Shown: positions 36,053-44,686 of the stretch, piece after piece
Layout: the number at the start of each line of letters is the position of its first letter
Numbering within the stretch: the stretch's first letter is position 1
DNA from: Devosia sp.
Lineage (GTDB): Bacteria; Pseudomonadota; Alphaproteobacteria; Rhizobiales; Devosiaceae
DNA length: 64,000 nt
Reading direction: 5' to 3'
Assembly (NCBI RefSeq): GCF_028290625.1
Contig: NZ_JAQGJM010000022.1
Span: forward strand, 79,591-143,590
The notes under the pieces: model-generated
Told to the model about the DNA's origin: nothing
Databases searched by the model: none
What the model saw: the letters and a program-made list of their open reading frames with translations, nothing else
Program-made: the position numbers and the translations under genes

Positions 36053-37117
36053 CTAGCCGTGGCTGTGGCCGTGCCGGTGGTGCAGGTCCGGGTAATGCGG
36101 ATGCCTGTGCCGCATCGGTTCATGCCTGTGCCAGTGCGAATGCGGCTCGGTGACGGCCCCATCGTGAGCATGCTGGTGGTGCTCGTCGTGCACATGCGCA
36201 TGCTCATGCTCCAGCGTCTCATGGGCATGCTCATGATCGTGCCGCTCGGCCAGATGCAGCCATAGTCCGACGGCCATCAGCGCGCCCGCAACGGCCAGTT
36301 GCATCGTCGGCGCCTCGCGAAAAATCACCAAGGCCAGGATCGCGCCGATAAACGGCGCGAGCGAAAAATACGCCCCGGTGCGGGCCGTACCGAGATGGCG
36401 CAGGCCCAGCATGAACATGACGAGGCTAATGCCGATGCCCAGGAACCCCACGACGGCGCCGGCGCCCATCATCCCGATAGACGGCAGCGTTGCGCCGAAC
36501 CACAGCGCCAGCACCAGATTTGTGGTGCCCGCCACCAGCCCCTTGATCATGGCGATCTGCACCGGGTCGGCCGCGGACAGCTTGCGCGTCAAGTTGTTGT
36601 CGATCCCCCAGCTCAGGCACGCCGCCGCGATAAAGAGGCTTCCGGTATCGAGACGCAGACCATCCCCGCTCCACGACAGGATGACGGCGCCGGCCAGAAT
36701 GGCGCCCGCACCCAGCACAAGACGTCGATCGACGTTCTCGCGGAACACCACCCAGGCAATGCCCATGGTGGCCAGGCCCTCCAGATTGAGCAGCAGCGAT
36801 CCCGACGAGGCGCTGGTCTGCGACAGGCCCAGCATCAGCAGCACCGGACCGAGCAGTCCACCGAACAGCACGACCGCCGCCAGCCAGGGCAATTCGCGCC
36901 GTTGCAGCGCCGCCTCGGGGGACGGCAGCCCGATCAGCGGCCGGCCGACATGCACGATGGCCAGCCCAACTCCGGCGCCCAGATAGAGGATCCCTGCCAA
37001 AAGCCAGGGGTCGATCGATCCCATCAGCAGTTTGGACAGCGGCGCCGAGGCACCGAACAGCACAGCCGAGCCCAGTGCCAAGGGAACGCCCGGCCAGAGA
37101 TGGGAGGAGGTCTTCAT
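36053..37117 (-). CDS. EamA/DMT family transporter with histidine-rich C-terminal tail
   Basis: A 354-residue inner-membrane protein with ten predicted helices in two EamA repeats (PLALGSAVLFGASAPLSKLL; SLFIAAACLSWGIDNNLTRK). Unusual is the C-terminal tail of about 65 residues with about 24 histidines in HxH, HHxH and HEH patterns (for example ERHDHEHAHETLEHEHAHVH). Such tails bind zinc, nickel, cobalt or copper, so a metal or metal-chelate exporter is likelier than an amino-acid carrier. The start at 37117 follows GAGACC. It lies next to chromate and arsenic resistance genes. The metal is not known. Confidence 0.88.
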   Translation of the reverse strand: MKTSSHLWPGVPLALGSAVLFGASAPLSKLLMGSIDPWLLAGILYLGAGVGLAIVHVGRPLIGLPSPEAALQRRELPWLAAVVLFGGLLGPVLLMLGLSQTSASSGSLLLNLEGLATMGIAWVVFRENVDRRLVLGAGAILAGAVILSWSGDGLRLDTGSLFIAAACLSWGIDNNLTRKLSAADPVQIAMIKGLVAGTTNLVLALWFGATLPSIGMMGAGAVVGFLGIGISLVMFMLGLRHLGTARTGAYFSLAPFIGAILALVIFREAPTMQLAVAGALMAVGLWLHLAERHDHEHAHETLEHEHAHVHDEHHQHAHDGAVTEPHSHWHRHEPMRHRHPHYPDLHHRHGHSHG

Positions 37118-37209
37118 CGGATTGGTCTCACTTGGCTCGCCGCAGCATGTTGCATCTGGAATAACAAACATTGATAGGCCGGTGGGCAAATATGTGGCAC
37201 ACAAAGCGC

Positions 37210-37229
37210 CACTCCAGGCTAGCGGAGTG
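37210..37229. promoter_or_regulatory. Inverted repeat in divergent EamA/MFS region
   Basis: CACTCC - AGGCTAGC - GGAGTG, perfect 6-bp arms, 33 bases before the MFS start. No regulator gene is adjacent, so the binding protein is unknown. Confidence 0.4.
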
Positions 37230-37261
37230 TCCAAAATGTCTGCATCCAGCCACCGGCCTCC

Positions 37262-38710
37262 ATGCCCTCAGTTCTCACACCACATTCCCGTAACGTTGCT
37301 CTGGTCGTCGCCGCCGCGCTGTTCACGCAGATCCTCGATGGCGTGATCATCGTCACCGCCCTGCCCCAGATGGCGCGCGACTTCAAGGTCGGCACGCTGG
37401 AAATGAGCATCGGCGTCACCATCTACATGCTGGCCGTCGCCATCTGCATCCCGGCCGCGGCCTGGCTTGCCGACCGATTCGGAGCGCGACGAACCTTCAT
37501 GGTCTCGATCGCGGCCTTTACCATCACTTCGATTGCCTGCGGCTTGGCGCAGGATTTGACGCAGTTTGTCGTGGCGCGAGCGCTGCAAGGCGCCGGCGGC
37601 GCCGTGCTGTTCCCGGTTGGCCGCATCATCGTGCTGCGGACTGCGCAGAAATCCGAAATCGTCTCGGCCATCGGCCTGACCATCTGGCCGGCACTGTTCG
37701 CCCCGGTCATCGGCCCGGCGCTGGGCGGCTTTCTCACCGAATACGCGTCCTGGCACTGGAATTTCTGGATCAACGTGCCGCTGGGCATCGCCGCCTTCGT
37801 GCTGGTGTCCCGCATCGTCCCGCCCGACCACGAGTTCAAGAGGCGCCCATTCGACACTGTGGGATTCGTGCTGACCGGCATCAGCCTGGCCGCGCTGCTC
37901 TACGGCTTCGATGCGCTGGTCCAGGGTACGCTCTCAACCACCTACGCCGTCGCGCTGGCCCTTGTGGGCATTGCCGTCGGCACTGCAGCGGTGTTCTGGC
38001 TGCTCCGCCGCGACCATCCGCTCATCGACCTGCGCACCCTCAAGATCCCCACATTCGCCGCGACCGACGCCAGGGCCGGCGTCCTGCTGCGCATCGGCAT
38101 CAATGCCACGCCATTCCTGCTGCCCCTGATGTTCCAGGTCGCCTTCGGGCTCAATGCGCTGCAGTCGGGCGGGCTGGTGGTCGCCTACTTCTTCGGCAAT
38201 CTTGCCGCCAAGGCCTTCACCACACCCACTCTCAGGCGCTTCGGCTTCCGCTCCGTCCTGGTTGTCAACGGCGCTCTCGCGGGCCTCGCCATTATCGCTT
38301 GCGGATTGTTGGGACCGGCAACGCCCTACCCGCTGACCATTGCCATCCTGGTGCTCGCCGGTGCCACGCGGTCGATGCAGTTCACCGCGCTCGCGACCCT
38401 TGCCTTCGCCGATATCGATGCCCACCAGCGCAGCTCCGCGACCACGATCTCCAGCATGTCCCAGCAGCTCTCGTCGGTGTTTGGCGTCGCCGCCGCCGCC
38501 GGTTGCGTCAATCTCTCCCAGCTGTGGCGGGCCGCCCCCGCGCCGGGCCTCATCGATTTTCAGGTCGCGCTAATGCTCATGGGCGCAATTGTCCTGCTGG
38601 CCTCGTTGTATTTCGTGACCCTGCACCGCGAAGCGGGCGCAGAAGTATCGGGATACTCCAAGAGGCCCAGCCGCTCCCCAGCACAACTGGCAGAAAATCA
38701 GGAAAGCTGA
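37262..38710 (+). CDS. MFS transporter, DHA2 (EmrB/QacA-like) family
   Basis: A 482-residue inner-membrane proton antiporter with about 14 hydrophobic segments. Early motif ILDGVIIVTALPQMARDF (motif D1-like) and LADRFGARRTFM (motif A), plus GPALGGFLTEYASWHWNFWINVPLG (motif C and following), all typical for DHA2 drug pumps. The tail is polar and serine-rich. Divergent from the histidine-rich EamA gene. No HlyD partner is adjacent, unlike the pump at 11185-12840, so it may act alone. Confidence 0.92.
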   Translation: MPSVLTPHSRNVALVVAAALFTQILDGVIIVTALPQMARDFKVGTLEMSIGVTIYMLAVAICIPAAAWLADRFGARRTFMVSIAAFTITSIACGLAQDLTQFVVARALQGAGGAVLFPVGRIIVLRTAQKSEIVSAIGLTIWPALFAPVIGPALGGFLTEYASWHWNFWINVPLGIAAFVLVSRIVPPDHEFKRRPFDTVGFVLTGISLAALLYGFDALVQGTLSTTYAVALALVGIAVGTAAVFWLLRRDHPLIDLRTLKIPTFAATDARAGVLLRIGINATPFLLPLMFQVAFGLNALQSGGLVVAYFFGNLAAKAFTTPTLRRFGFRSVLVVNGALAGLAIIACGLLGPATPYPLTIAILVLAGATRSMQFTALATLAFADIDAHQRSSATTISSMSQQLSSVFGVAAAAGCVNLSQLWRAAPAPGLIDFQVALMLMGAIVLLASLYFVTLHREAGAEVSGYSKRPSRSPAQLAENQES

Positions 38711-38767
38711 ACCCGTCTTCCGACAGTCCCGCAAGGTCTGCACCCGGCGACCTACCCCGCCGCAAGC

Positions 38768-39433
38768 TCAGAAGAGGCCGGGTATCAGGCGGTAACGCAC
38801 GCGAGCGGCAAAGTCGCGGTATTTGCTGTCGACGGTCAGCAGCCGCTCTTCGGCCAGGATACGGCCAATCTGCGCGATGCAGCAGACGCCATACGCCAGG
38901 GCATTCCAGGCGCTCGGATTTGTCAGGAAGAAGCCGATATGGGTCATCAGATAACCCGCATACATGGGGTGGCGCACCACGCGGTAGGGACCACCGACCT
39001 TGACGCCGCGATTGGCCGCCACGGCCCCGAAGCTGCGGCGCAGGGTGAGCTTGGCAGCAAGCTGGATCATGAGGCCGGCCAGCATCAGCATAGCGCAGAA
39101 CGCCATGAGGGCGGCATTGCTGTTGGTGCCGGTCGGCTGCACCATCAAGGGCGCCGCTGACCCCACCAGCGCCAGCCCCCAGTCGGCGGGACGAAACGAC
39201 ACGTCGTCGGTAAACCGGCGCAACAGCACGAAGACCAGCACCACGCTCTCCGAAAGCAGCAGGATCGCTATGACGATGGAGGCGCCACCCATCCAGGCCA
39301 GCACGAACGTCCACACCATATAGGCGAATAGCGCCGCCAGAACGATGCGCTCACCGATGTCGAGGACGCGTGGAAACCTGACCATGCTGAGAACACGCAG
39401 AAAATACGGCGACTGGTGGAGAGCGGGAAGCAT
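38768..39433 (-). CDS. Isoprenylcysteine carboxyl methyltransferase-like membrane protein
   Basis: A 221-residue membrane protein with about five hydrophobic segments and the C-terminal ICMT/PEMT signature: GPYRVVRHPMYAGYLMTHIG, then EERLLTVDSKYRDFAARVRYRLIPGLF. These SAM-dependent methyltransferases act on lipidic substrates; in bacteria several modify alkylresorcinol-type phenolic lipids, alkylpyrones or isoprenoids. A type III PKS operon is 8 kb away, but no direct link is seen. Start 39433 or Met17 (39385); no strong ribosome-binding site for either. Confidence 0.85.
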   Translation of the reverse strand: MLPALHQSPYFLRVLSMVRFPRVLDIGERIVLAALFAYMVWTFVLAWMGGASIVIAILLLSESVVLVFVLLRRFTDDVSFRPADWGLALVGSAAPLMVQPTGTNSNAALMAFCAMLMLAGLMIQLAAKLTLRRSFGAVAANRGVKVGGPYRVVRHPMYAGYLMTHIGFFLTNPSAWNALAYGVCCIAQIGRILAEERLLTVDSKYRDFAARVRYRLIPGLF

Positions 39434-39620
39434 ACTGGCTTGTCCGGGGCAAACGATTCACACCTGCGTAACCCAACAGACCTAAAGAAAGTCACCAAGG
39501 CCCCATCGAAATCGGCGCTGATGTTGAATGAAAGTTTAACAAGCCCGCTGATCGGGGTCCGATCGCGTTCCCCGGCTGAGACGCGAAACCGCAATTATCA
39601 CAATAGTGTGGAGGAATAAA

Positions 39621-39710
39621 TGGCGGAGAGGGTGAGATTCGAACTCACGGTGGAGTCACCCCCACGCCGCATTTCGAGTGCGGTGCATTCGACCACTCTG
39701 CCACCTCTCC
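39621..39710 (-). tRNA. tRNA-Ser (anticodon CGA)
   Basis: Minus-strand cloverleaf of 90 nt: acceptor GGAGAGG paired with CCTCTCC, discriminator G and encoded CCA, D-arm GCAGAGTGGTCGAATGC, anticodon stem CCGCA/TGCGG around loop CTCGAAA with anticodon CGA (39674-39676), long class II variable arm and a T-arm with GTTCGAATC. Class II variable arm plus CGA identify a serine tRNA reading UCG. Confidence 0.97.
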
Positions 39711-39817
39711 GCGAGGTCGTAACGCCCCCCTTGCGGCGGGCTCAGTCGACATGGCCGGGCTTATGGCATAGCAAATGCAGACCTGCAACTCCCCATCTGC
39801 GCCCAGAACCAATAGAG

Positions 39818-40282
39818 ATGGCTTTGACCGGCAAACCGCTCTTTGTCTATGGAACGCTGCGCGATCCCGATGTGCTCGATGCCCTGTTGGGCCGCACCCT
39901 GGCGGCGCATGAATGCGTGACTGCCCACGCGCCCGGCTTCCAAGCCGTCCATTATCCCCATCGGGTCTATCCGGCGCTGATCGCAGCGTCCGGCGGCAAT
40001 GCGCCCGGCCTGCTGCTCCACGACCTGACCGCGATCGAGCTGGCCATCCTCGACGCCTTCGAGGGCGACGAATATCGCCGCGCCATTATTCCTGTGCTGG
40101 CGCCGTCCGGCATAGTGGATGCCGATGCTTACTTGCCGGTCATCACCATTCCGCCCGATGCCGCGCCCTGGACGCTGGACAACTGGACCGCGCTGCATAA
40201 ACTCAGTGTATTGGACGGCGAACGGCGCACCGCCCAAGCCCTGCGAGACCGGCTCAGCGCCGCTCGCAAACCCATCTCCTGA
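39818..40282 (+). CDS. Gamma-glutamylcyclotransferase/AIG2-like protein
   Basis: A 154-residue cytosolic protein with the GGCT-like fold: N-terminal substrate loop PLFVYGTLRDPDVLDALLGR (YGTLR), the conserved acidic position in LDAFEGDEYRRAII and the usual later WTLDNW segment. The start at 39818 begins the conserved domain; earlier in-frame codons run through the tRNA on the opposite strand and are rejected. Activity on gamma-glutamyl amines or other isopeptides is possible but untested for this branch. Confidence 0.85.
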   Translation: MALTGKPLFVYGTLRDPDVLDALLGRTLAAHECVTAHAPGFQAVHYPHRVYPALIAASGGNAPGLLLHDLTAIELAILDAFEGDEYRRAIIPVLAPSGIVDADAYLPVITIPPDAAPWTLDNWTALHKLSVLDGERRTAQALRDRLSAARKPIS

Positions 40283-40365
40283 AGTCAACTTTTCGGGGGC
40301 CCGGGATTATTTCGCGCCCACCGGTGTTTCACTACCGGATTACCCTGCGCAAAAAGGATTTGGAC

Positions 40366-41142
40366 ATGACCAACCGTCGTAACCTTGTCATCGGCATGGC
40401 TGCATTGCCCCTCGCAACTTTAGTCGCCGGGGCTCTGGGCCCCGTCCTTGCCCAAACCGCGACCGCCCTGGATGGCGATACTCTCACGACCTCCGATGGC
40501 GATGTCGTCATTCATCCGGTCAGCCATGCCAGCCTCCTGCTCGGCTGGAAGGACCAGGTTATCTATGTCGATCCCGTCGGCGGCGCCGCGCCCTATGAGG
40601 GCCTGCCCAAGCCCACCGCCATCCTGATCACTCATGGCCACGGCGACCATTTCGATGTGCCCACGCTCGAGGCCATCGCTGGCAGCGCGCCGATCGTCAC
40701 CAGCCAGGAAGTCTTCGACAAGCTGCCCGAAGCCCTCAAGGCCAACGCCACGGCGCTCGCCAATGGCGACAAGGGCACGCTGGTCGATACCCCGGTCACC
40801 GCCATCCCGGCCCACAACACCACCGCCGACCGCATGCAATATCACCCCGTCGGCGTCGGCAACGGCTATCTGCTCACGTTTGGCGACAAGATCGTCTACG
40901 TCGCTGGCGACACCGAGCCGACGCCCGAAATGCTGGCGCTCAAGAACATCGCGGTCGCTTTCCTGCCGATGAACCTGCCCTACACGATGACCGTCGAGCA
41001 GGCCGCAGAGGCGGTCAATACCTTCAAGCCTGCCGTCGTCTATCCCTATCACTACAAGGGCAGCGACGTTGAAGCCTTCAAGACCGCCGTCGGCCCCGAC
41101 ACCGAAGTACGCCTGCGCGAATGGTATCCGCCCGGCGCGTGA
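40366..41142 (+). CDS. Exported MBL-fold metal-dependent hydrolase (UlaG/YtnP-like)
   Basis: A 258-residue metallo-beta-lactamase-fold hydrolase. Leader with a twin-arginine look ([20 protein letters not shown], cleavage near VLAQ-T). Metal motif [15 protein letters not shown], further ligands in IPAHNTT, the Asp of VYVAGDTE and the His of [13 protein letters not shown] lies about 8 bases upstream of the ATG. It belongs to the UlaG-like group of broad function; with the leader it is probably periplasmic. Substrate unknown. Confidence 0.88.
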   Translation: MTNRRNLVIGMAALPLATLVAGALGPVLAQTATALDGDTLTTSDGDVVIHPVSHASLLLGWKDQVIYVDPVGGAAPYEGLPKPTAILITHGHGDHFDVPTLEAIAGSAPIVTSQEVFDKLPEALKANATALANGDKGTLVDTPVTAIPAHNTTADRMQYHPVGVGNGYLLTFGDKIVYVAGDTEPTPEMLALKNIAVAFLPMNLPYTMTVEQAAEAVNTFKPAVVYPYHYKGSDVEAFKTAVGPDTEVRLREWYPPGA

Positions 41143-41148
41143 GCCACC

Positions 41149-41177
41149 TTGACTCTTGGGCCTTTTGGCTCGATAAG
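41149..41177 (+). promoter_or_regulatory. Possible sigma-70 promoter of rplU-rpmA
   Basis: TTGACT (41149-41154) and GATAAG (41172-41177) with a 17-base spacer, about 190 bases before rplU. A long leader would be left, consistent with a regulated ribosomal-protein mRNA. Confidence 0.45.
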
Positions 41178-41369
41178 CCGCCTCGGAATGCGTGCCAATT
41201 CAACTTGGCGCGCTTCTTTGGTTTATCAAACCGCTGCTTGAGGCTGCCCGCCGGATCCGTCCGGCACCAGTTCGAAGACCGCAGAACCGGACGAAAGTTC
41301 AAGGGCTCATCTGCGGCGCCGCAAAGCGCGACACAAAGGGACCGGGCGTTTGCAACGCCTGGCGCAGAT

Positions 41370-41942
41370 ATGACTTTCGCCGTGATCAAAACCGGTGGCA
41401 AGCAGTACAAGGTTGCCGCCAACGACGTTATCAAGATTGAAAAGCTCGATGCCGAAGCCGGCTCCATCGTCACCTTCGACCAGGTGCTGATGATCGGTGA
41501 CGAAATCGGCGCTCCGCTGATCGAAGGCGCGCTCGTCGCTGCCGAACTGCTCGATACCAAGAAGCAGAAGACGGTCATCATCTTCAAGAAGAACCGTCGC
41601 CACAATTATCGTCGCCGCAATGGCCACCGCCAGTTACTGTCGACCGTGCGCATCACCGAAATCCTGACCGGCGGCGCTAAGCCGACCGTCCAGGCCGCCG
41701 CCAAGGTGGAAGCACCCGCCGCTGTCGTCTCGGTCAAGCCCGCCAAGGCCCGCGCAGCAGCCAAGGTTGCCGCCGCCGCCGAAGCTGCAGCACCCGCCGC
41801 TGCCAAGCCCGCCAAGGCCGCTGCTGCGCCCAAGAAGGCAGCGCCGAAGAAGGCCGCCGCCACGCAAACCGAAGCCGCCGCTGAAAAGCCGGCGAAGAAG
41901 GCCCCGGCCAAAAAAGCCGCTCCCAAGGCCGATCAGGAATAA
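41370..41942 (+). CDS. rplU: 50S ribosomal protein L21 with long Ala/Lys/Pro C-terminal tail
   Basis: The first 103 or so residues are L21 ([36 protein letters not shown]), which binds 23S rRNA domain I. The protein then continues for about 87 residues with repeats of [20 protein letters not shown] type, low-complexity and basic, resembling histone H1-like tails. Bacterial L21 is usually near 103 residues; extended tails occur in some Alphaproteobacteria. The start at 41370 follows the canonical N-terminus. rpmA follows after 12 bases. Confidence 0.95.
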   Translation: MTFAVIKTGGKQYKVAANDVIKIEKLDAEAGSIVTFDQVLMIGDEIGAPLIEGALVAAELLDTKKQKTVIIFKKNRRHNYRRRNGHRQLLSTVRITEILTGGAKPTVQAAAKVEAPAAVVSVKPAKARAAAKVAAAAEAAAPAAAKPAKAAAAPKKAAPKKAAATQTEAAAEKPAKKAPAKKAAPKADQE

Positions 41943-41954
41943 GGAAGAAGCACC

Positions 41955-42221
41955 ATGGCACATAAGAAAGCAGGCGGTTCATCCCGCAACGGTCGCGATA
42001 CCGCCGGCCGTCGTCTTGGCGTCAAGAAGTTCGGTGGCGAAGCTGTCATCGCCGGCAATATCCTGATCCGTCAGCGCGGCACCAAGTGGCACCCCGGCAC
42101 CGGCGTTGGCCTGGGCAAGGACCACACCATTTATGCACTGGTCGACGGCAAGGTTGCGTTCCGCACCAAGGCGAATTCGCAAGTCTTCGTGTCGGTCGAA
42201 CCGGCAATGGCCGCCGAATAA
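41955..42221 (+). CDS. rpmA: 50S ribosomal protein L27
   Basis: An 88-residue protein, [20 protein letters not shown], whose N-terminal tail reaches the peptidyl-transferase centre and contacts the tRNA CCA ends. Conserved [20 protein letters not shown] and [19 protein letters not shown] segments follow. GGAAGAAG is the ribosome-binding site. It is cotranscribed with rplU and followed by a strong terminator at 42294. Confidence 0.98.
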   Translation: MAHKKAGGSSRNGRDTAGRRLGVKKFGGEAVIAGNILIRQRGTKWHPGTGVGLGKDHTIYALVDGKVAFRTKANSQVFVSVEPAMAAE

Positions 42222-42293
42222 CCCGGTACGGTCTTACAAACCCGAGCCGGTGACCCGTTCCCCGGTTTGTGTGTTTGCCAAACCCATTTGATT

Positions 42294-42330
42294 GAGGGGA
42301 ACCGGTCGACCGGTTCCCCTCTTTCGTTTT
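42294..42330 (+). terminator. Rho-independent terminator after rpmA
   Basis: A perfect 28-bp palindrome, two 14-bp arms (GAGGGGAACCGGTC / GACCGGTTCCCCTC) with essentially no loop, followed by TTTCGTTTT. A classic terminator for the L21/L27 operon. Confidence 0.85.
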
Positions 42331-42341
42331 GGATGGATACC

Positions 42342-42869
42342 ATGGCGAGCCTGCGCGACACACTTCCAGCGACGATCCACACCGAGCGGCTGGTCCTGGC
42401 CGCCCCGTCCCTGGCGCACGTCCCGGACATGGCGGTGCTCGCGAACAATCGCGCCATCTACGAGGTGCTGGAGCGCCTACCCCATCCCTACGACGAAAGC
42501 CACGGCCGCTATTTCGTCGAAACTGTCGCCCGGGGACCGGAGGAGTTCGCCTGGTCGATTTTGCTGGATGGGCATTATGTCGGCACCATGGGGCTGAACC
42601 TGCCGCCCGATCGGCTCCCCGCGCTCGGCTATTGGCTTGGCGAACCCCATTGGGGCAAGGGTTATGCCACCGAAGCCGCCCATGCCGTGGTCGCGGCGGC
42701 GAGAGCGGCGGGCTATGGCGGCCTTCGCTCCCGCGCCCTGCTGAGCAATACCGGCTCGCGCAATGTCCTGCGCAAGGCCGGCTTCGCAGAGATCGGCGAA
42801 GACGTGGTTGAAAGCGGCATGCATCAAGGCAAAAGCGTCGTCCTGCTACGCCTGGAATTGACGCCATGA
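42342..42869 (+). CDS. GNAT family N-acetyltransferase (RimJ/RimL-like)
   Basis: A 175-residue acetyltransferase. Pattern TERLVLAAPSLAHVPDMAVL, ALGYWLGEPHWGKGYATEAA (acetyl-CoA binding GYATEA) and LLSNTGSRNVLRKAGF. This is the Acetyltransf_3 branch, which includes ribosomal-protein alanine acetyltransferases. The start at 42342 has GGATGG upstream; Met at 42333 is an alternative. Its stop overlaps the next GNAT gene by 4 bases. Located between rpmA and obg, as in related genomes. Confidence 0.9.
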   Translation: MASLRDTLPATIHTERLVLAAPSLAHVPDMAVLANNRAIYEVLERLPHPYDESHGRYFVETVARGPEEFAWSILLDGHYVGTMGLNLPPDRLPALGYWLGEPHWGKGYATEAAHAVVAAARAAGYGGLRSRALLSNTGSRNVLRKAGFAEIGEDVVESGMHQGKSVVLLRLELTP

Positions 42870-43399
42870 CCAGCCTCGCCACACGCCGCTTCATCCTGCG
42901 CCAGCCAGCCATGGGCGACGCCGAACCGATCGCGCGCTATCTCAATGACTTCGACGTTGCGGGAAACCTGGCGCGCGTGCCCTTCCCCTATCATCTCGCC
43001 GACGCCCGCGCCTGGCTCAAGACCCGCCGCCCCGGCCTGCCGCTGGACGAAACCAATTTCGCCATCGACCTGCCGGGCATCGGCTTTGCCGGCCAGATCG
43101 GCTTTCATCGTGGCGCCAGCGGCACCACATTGGGCTATTGGCTGGGCAAGCCGTTCTGGGGCCAGGGCATCATGACCGAGGCGGTGACCGGCAGCCTCGA
43201 TTGGTACTTTCGCGCCTCGGGCGCAGCCGAAGTGATTTCCGGCGTCTTTGTCTTCAACGAGGCATCGCTCGCCATCCAAACCAAGCTCGGGTTTACCCAA
43301 ACCGGACGCTCCACCCTGCTCTGCCTTGCGCGTAACGCCGAGGTGGAGCATATCGACACAATCATCACGCGGGCCGCGTGGACTGGAAGACCGCAATGA
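42866..43399 (+). CDS. GNAT family N-acetyltransferase (RimJ/RimL-like)
   Basis: A 177-residue acetyltransferase paralogous to the preceding one ([57 protein letters not shown]). In the second motif GQGIMTEA replaces the usual GKGYATEA. It overlaps both neighbours by 4 bases and so is translationally coupled to obg. A protein or small-molecule amine is the likely acceptor. Confidence 0.9.
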   Translation: MTSLATRRFILRQPAMGDAEPIARYLNDFDVAGNLARVPFPYHLADARAWLKTRRPGLPLDETNFAIDLPGIGFAGQIGFHRGASGTTLGYWLGKPFWGQGIMTEAVTGSLDWYFRASGAAEVISGVFVFNEASLAIQTKLGFTQTGRSTLLCLARNAEVEHIDTIITRAAWTGRPQ

Positions 43400-44439
43400 A
43401 ATTCCTCGATCAAGCCAAGGTCTATGTACGTTCGGGCGATGGCGGCGCCGGCGCCGTCTCGTTCCTGCGCGAGAAATTCGTCGAATTCGGCGGCCCCAAT
43501 GGCGGCAATGGCGGGCGCGGTGGTGACGTCGTCATCGAATGCGTCGATGGCCTCAACACCCTGATCGATTACCGCTACCAGCAGCATTTCAAGGCCAAGA
43601 TCGGCACCCATGGCATGGGCAAGGACCGCGCCGGCGCCCATGGCGAGGACACGGTTCTGCGCGTCCCGGTCGGCACCCAGATTTTCGAGGACGACAACGA
43701 AACCCTCATCACCGACATGACCGAAGTCGGCCAGCGCGTCGTGCTACTCTCGGGCGGCAATGGCGGCTTCGGCAATGCCCATTTCAAGACCTCCGCCAAC
43801 CAGGCTCCGCGCCATGCCAATCCGGGCATTCCCGGGGTGGAAAAGTGGATCTGGCTGCGCCTCAAGCTCATCGCTGACGCCGGTCTCGTCGGTCTGCCAA
43901 ATGCCGGCAAGTCGACCTTCCTCGCCGCCGTCTCCGCCGCCAAGCCCAAGATCGCCGCCTATCCGTTCACGACACTCCACCCCAATCTGGGCGTGGTCTC
44001 CATCGGTGAGCGCGATTTCGTACTGGCCGATATTCCGGGCCTGATCGAGGGCGCCAGTGAAGGCGCCGGCATCGGCGACCGTTTCCTCGGCCATGTCGAG
44101 CGCTGCGGCGTGCTGGTGCATCTGATCGACGGCACCGAGGCCGACATCAAGACCGCCTACACCACCATCCGTGCCGAATTGGCCGCCTATGACGAGCGCC
44201 TGGCCGAAAAGCCCGAACTCGTCGTGCTCAACAAGATCGACGCCATCGATCCCGAAGAGCTCAAGGAAAAAGTGAAAATCCTCAAGAAGGTGTCCAAGCA
44301 GGACGTCATGCTGGTCTCGGGCGTCACCGGCAAGGGCACTGACCTCGTGCTCTACGCCATCGTCGACACCCTCGACGCCACCAAGGCCGCCAAGCTGGAG
44401 GCTGCACGGCGCAAGGCCGAACCCAATTGGGCGCCCTGA
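43396..44439 (+). CDS. obg: Obg family GTPase (ObgE/CgtA)
   Basis: A 347-residue GTPase that binds the 50S subunit and links ribosome assembly with growth and stress. N-terminal glycine-rich Obg fold ([20 protein letters not shown]), G1 [10 protein letters not shown]3 [15 protein letters not shown]4 NKID, G5 VSGVTGKG. The start at 43396 is the canonical [11 protein letters not shown]. It overlaps the GNAT stop (ATGA). The type B repeat follows before proB. Confidence 0.97.
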   Translation: MKFLDQAKVYVRSGDGGAGAVSFLREKFVEFGGPNGGNGGRGGDVVIECVDGLNTLIDYRYQQHFKAKIGTHGMGKDRAGAHGEDTVLRVPVGTQIFEDDNETLITDMTEVGQRVVLLSGGNGGFGNAHFKTSANQAPRHANPGIPGVEKWIWLRLKLIADAGLVGLPNAGKSTFLAAVSAAKPKIAAYPFTTLHPNLGVVSIGERDFVLADIPGLIEGASEGAGIGDRFLGHVERCGVLVHLIDGTEADIKTAYTTIRAELAAYDERLAEKPELVVLNKIDAIDPEELKEKVKILKKVSKQDVMLVSGVTGKGTDLVLYAIVDTLDATKAAKLEAARRKAEPNWAP

Positions 44440-44456
44440 TGCAAGCAACGCTCTCT

Positions 44457-44663
44457 ACCTTCACCTCTCCCTGGGGGGAGAGGTCGACCCGCTTGGGTCG
44501 GGTGAGGGGGCCTTCCTTCCGCACCGCATCAAGAAAAGCCCCCCTCGCCCTAACCCTCTCCCCAAAGGGGCGAGGGGACCAGATTGCGCTTGTGGCAAAA
44601 TCCCGTCACCTCACTGGCCAAGCCCCCTCGCCCCTCCGGGGAGAGGGATGGGGTGAGGGGCCC
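44457..44663. repeat. Dispersed GC-rich palindromic intergenic element, type B
   Basis: Fills the obg-proB gap. Modules: CTCTCCCTGGGGGGAGAG, GACCCGCTTGGGTC-GGGTGAGGGGG, then CCCCCTCGCCCTAACCCTCTCCCC-AAAG-GGGCGAGGGG, and finally CCCCCTCGCCCCTCCGGGGAGAGGGATGGGGTGAGGGG. Same module types as 19072-19229, in three partial copies. Confidence 0.8.
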
Positions 44664-44686
44664 TTGAATTTCGCGCTGAATCAAAG

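Noticed and set aside
35923..36234. Met/Thr/Arg-rich 103-codon minus-strand frame
   Set aside because: It is an out-of-frame shadow of the histidine-rich tail of the EamA gene, whose CAC/CAT codons create it.
38768..39433. Member of the type III PKS pathway
   Set aside because: Such membrane methyltransferases do pair with type III PKS genes in some bacteria, but here it is 8 kb away, separate and beside unrelated genes.
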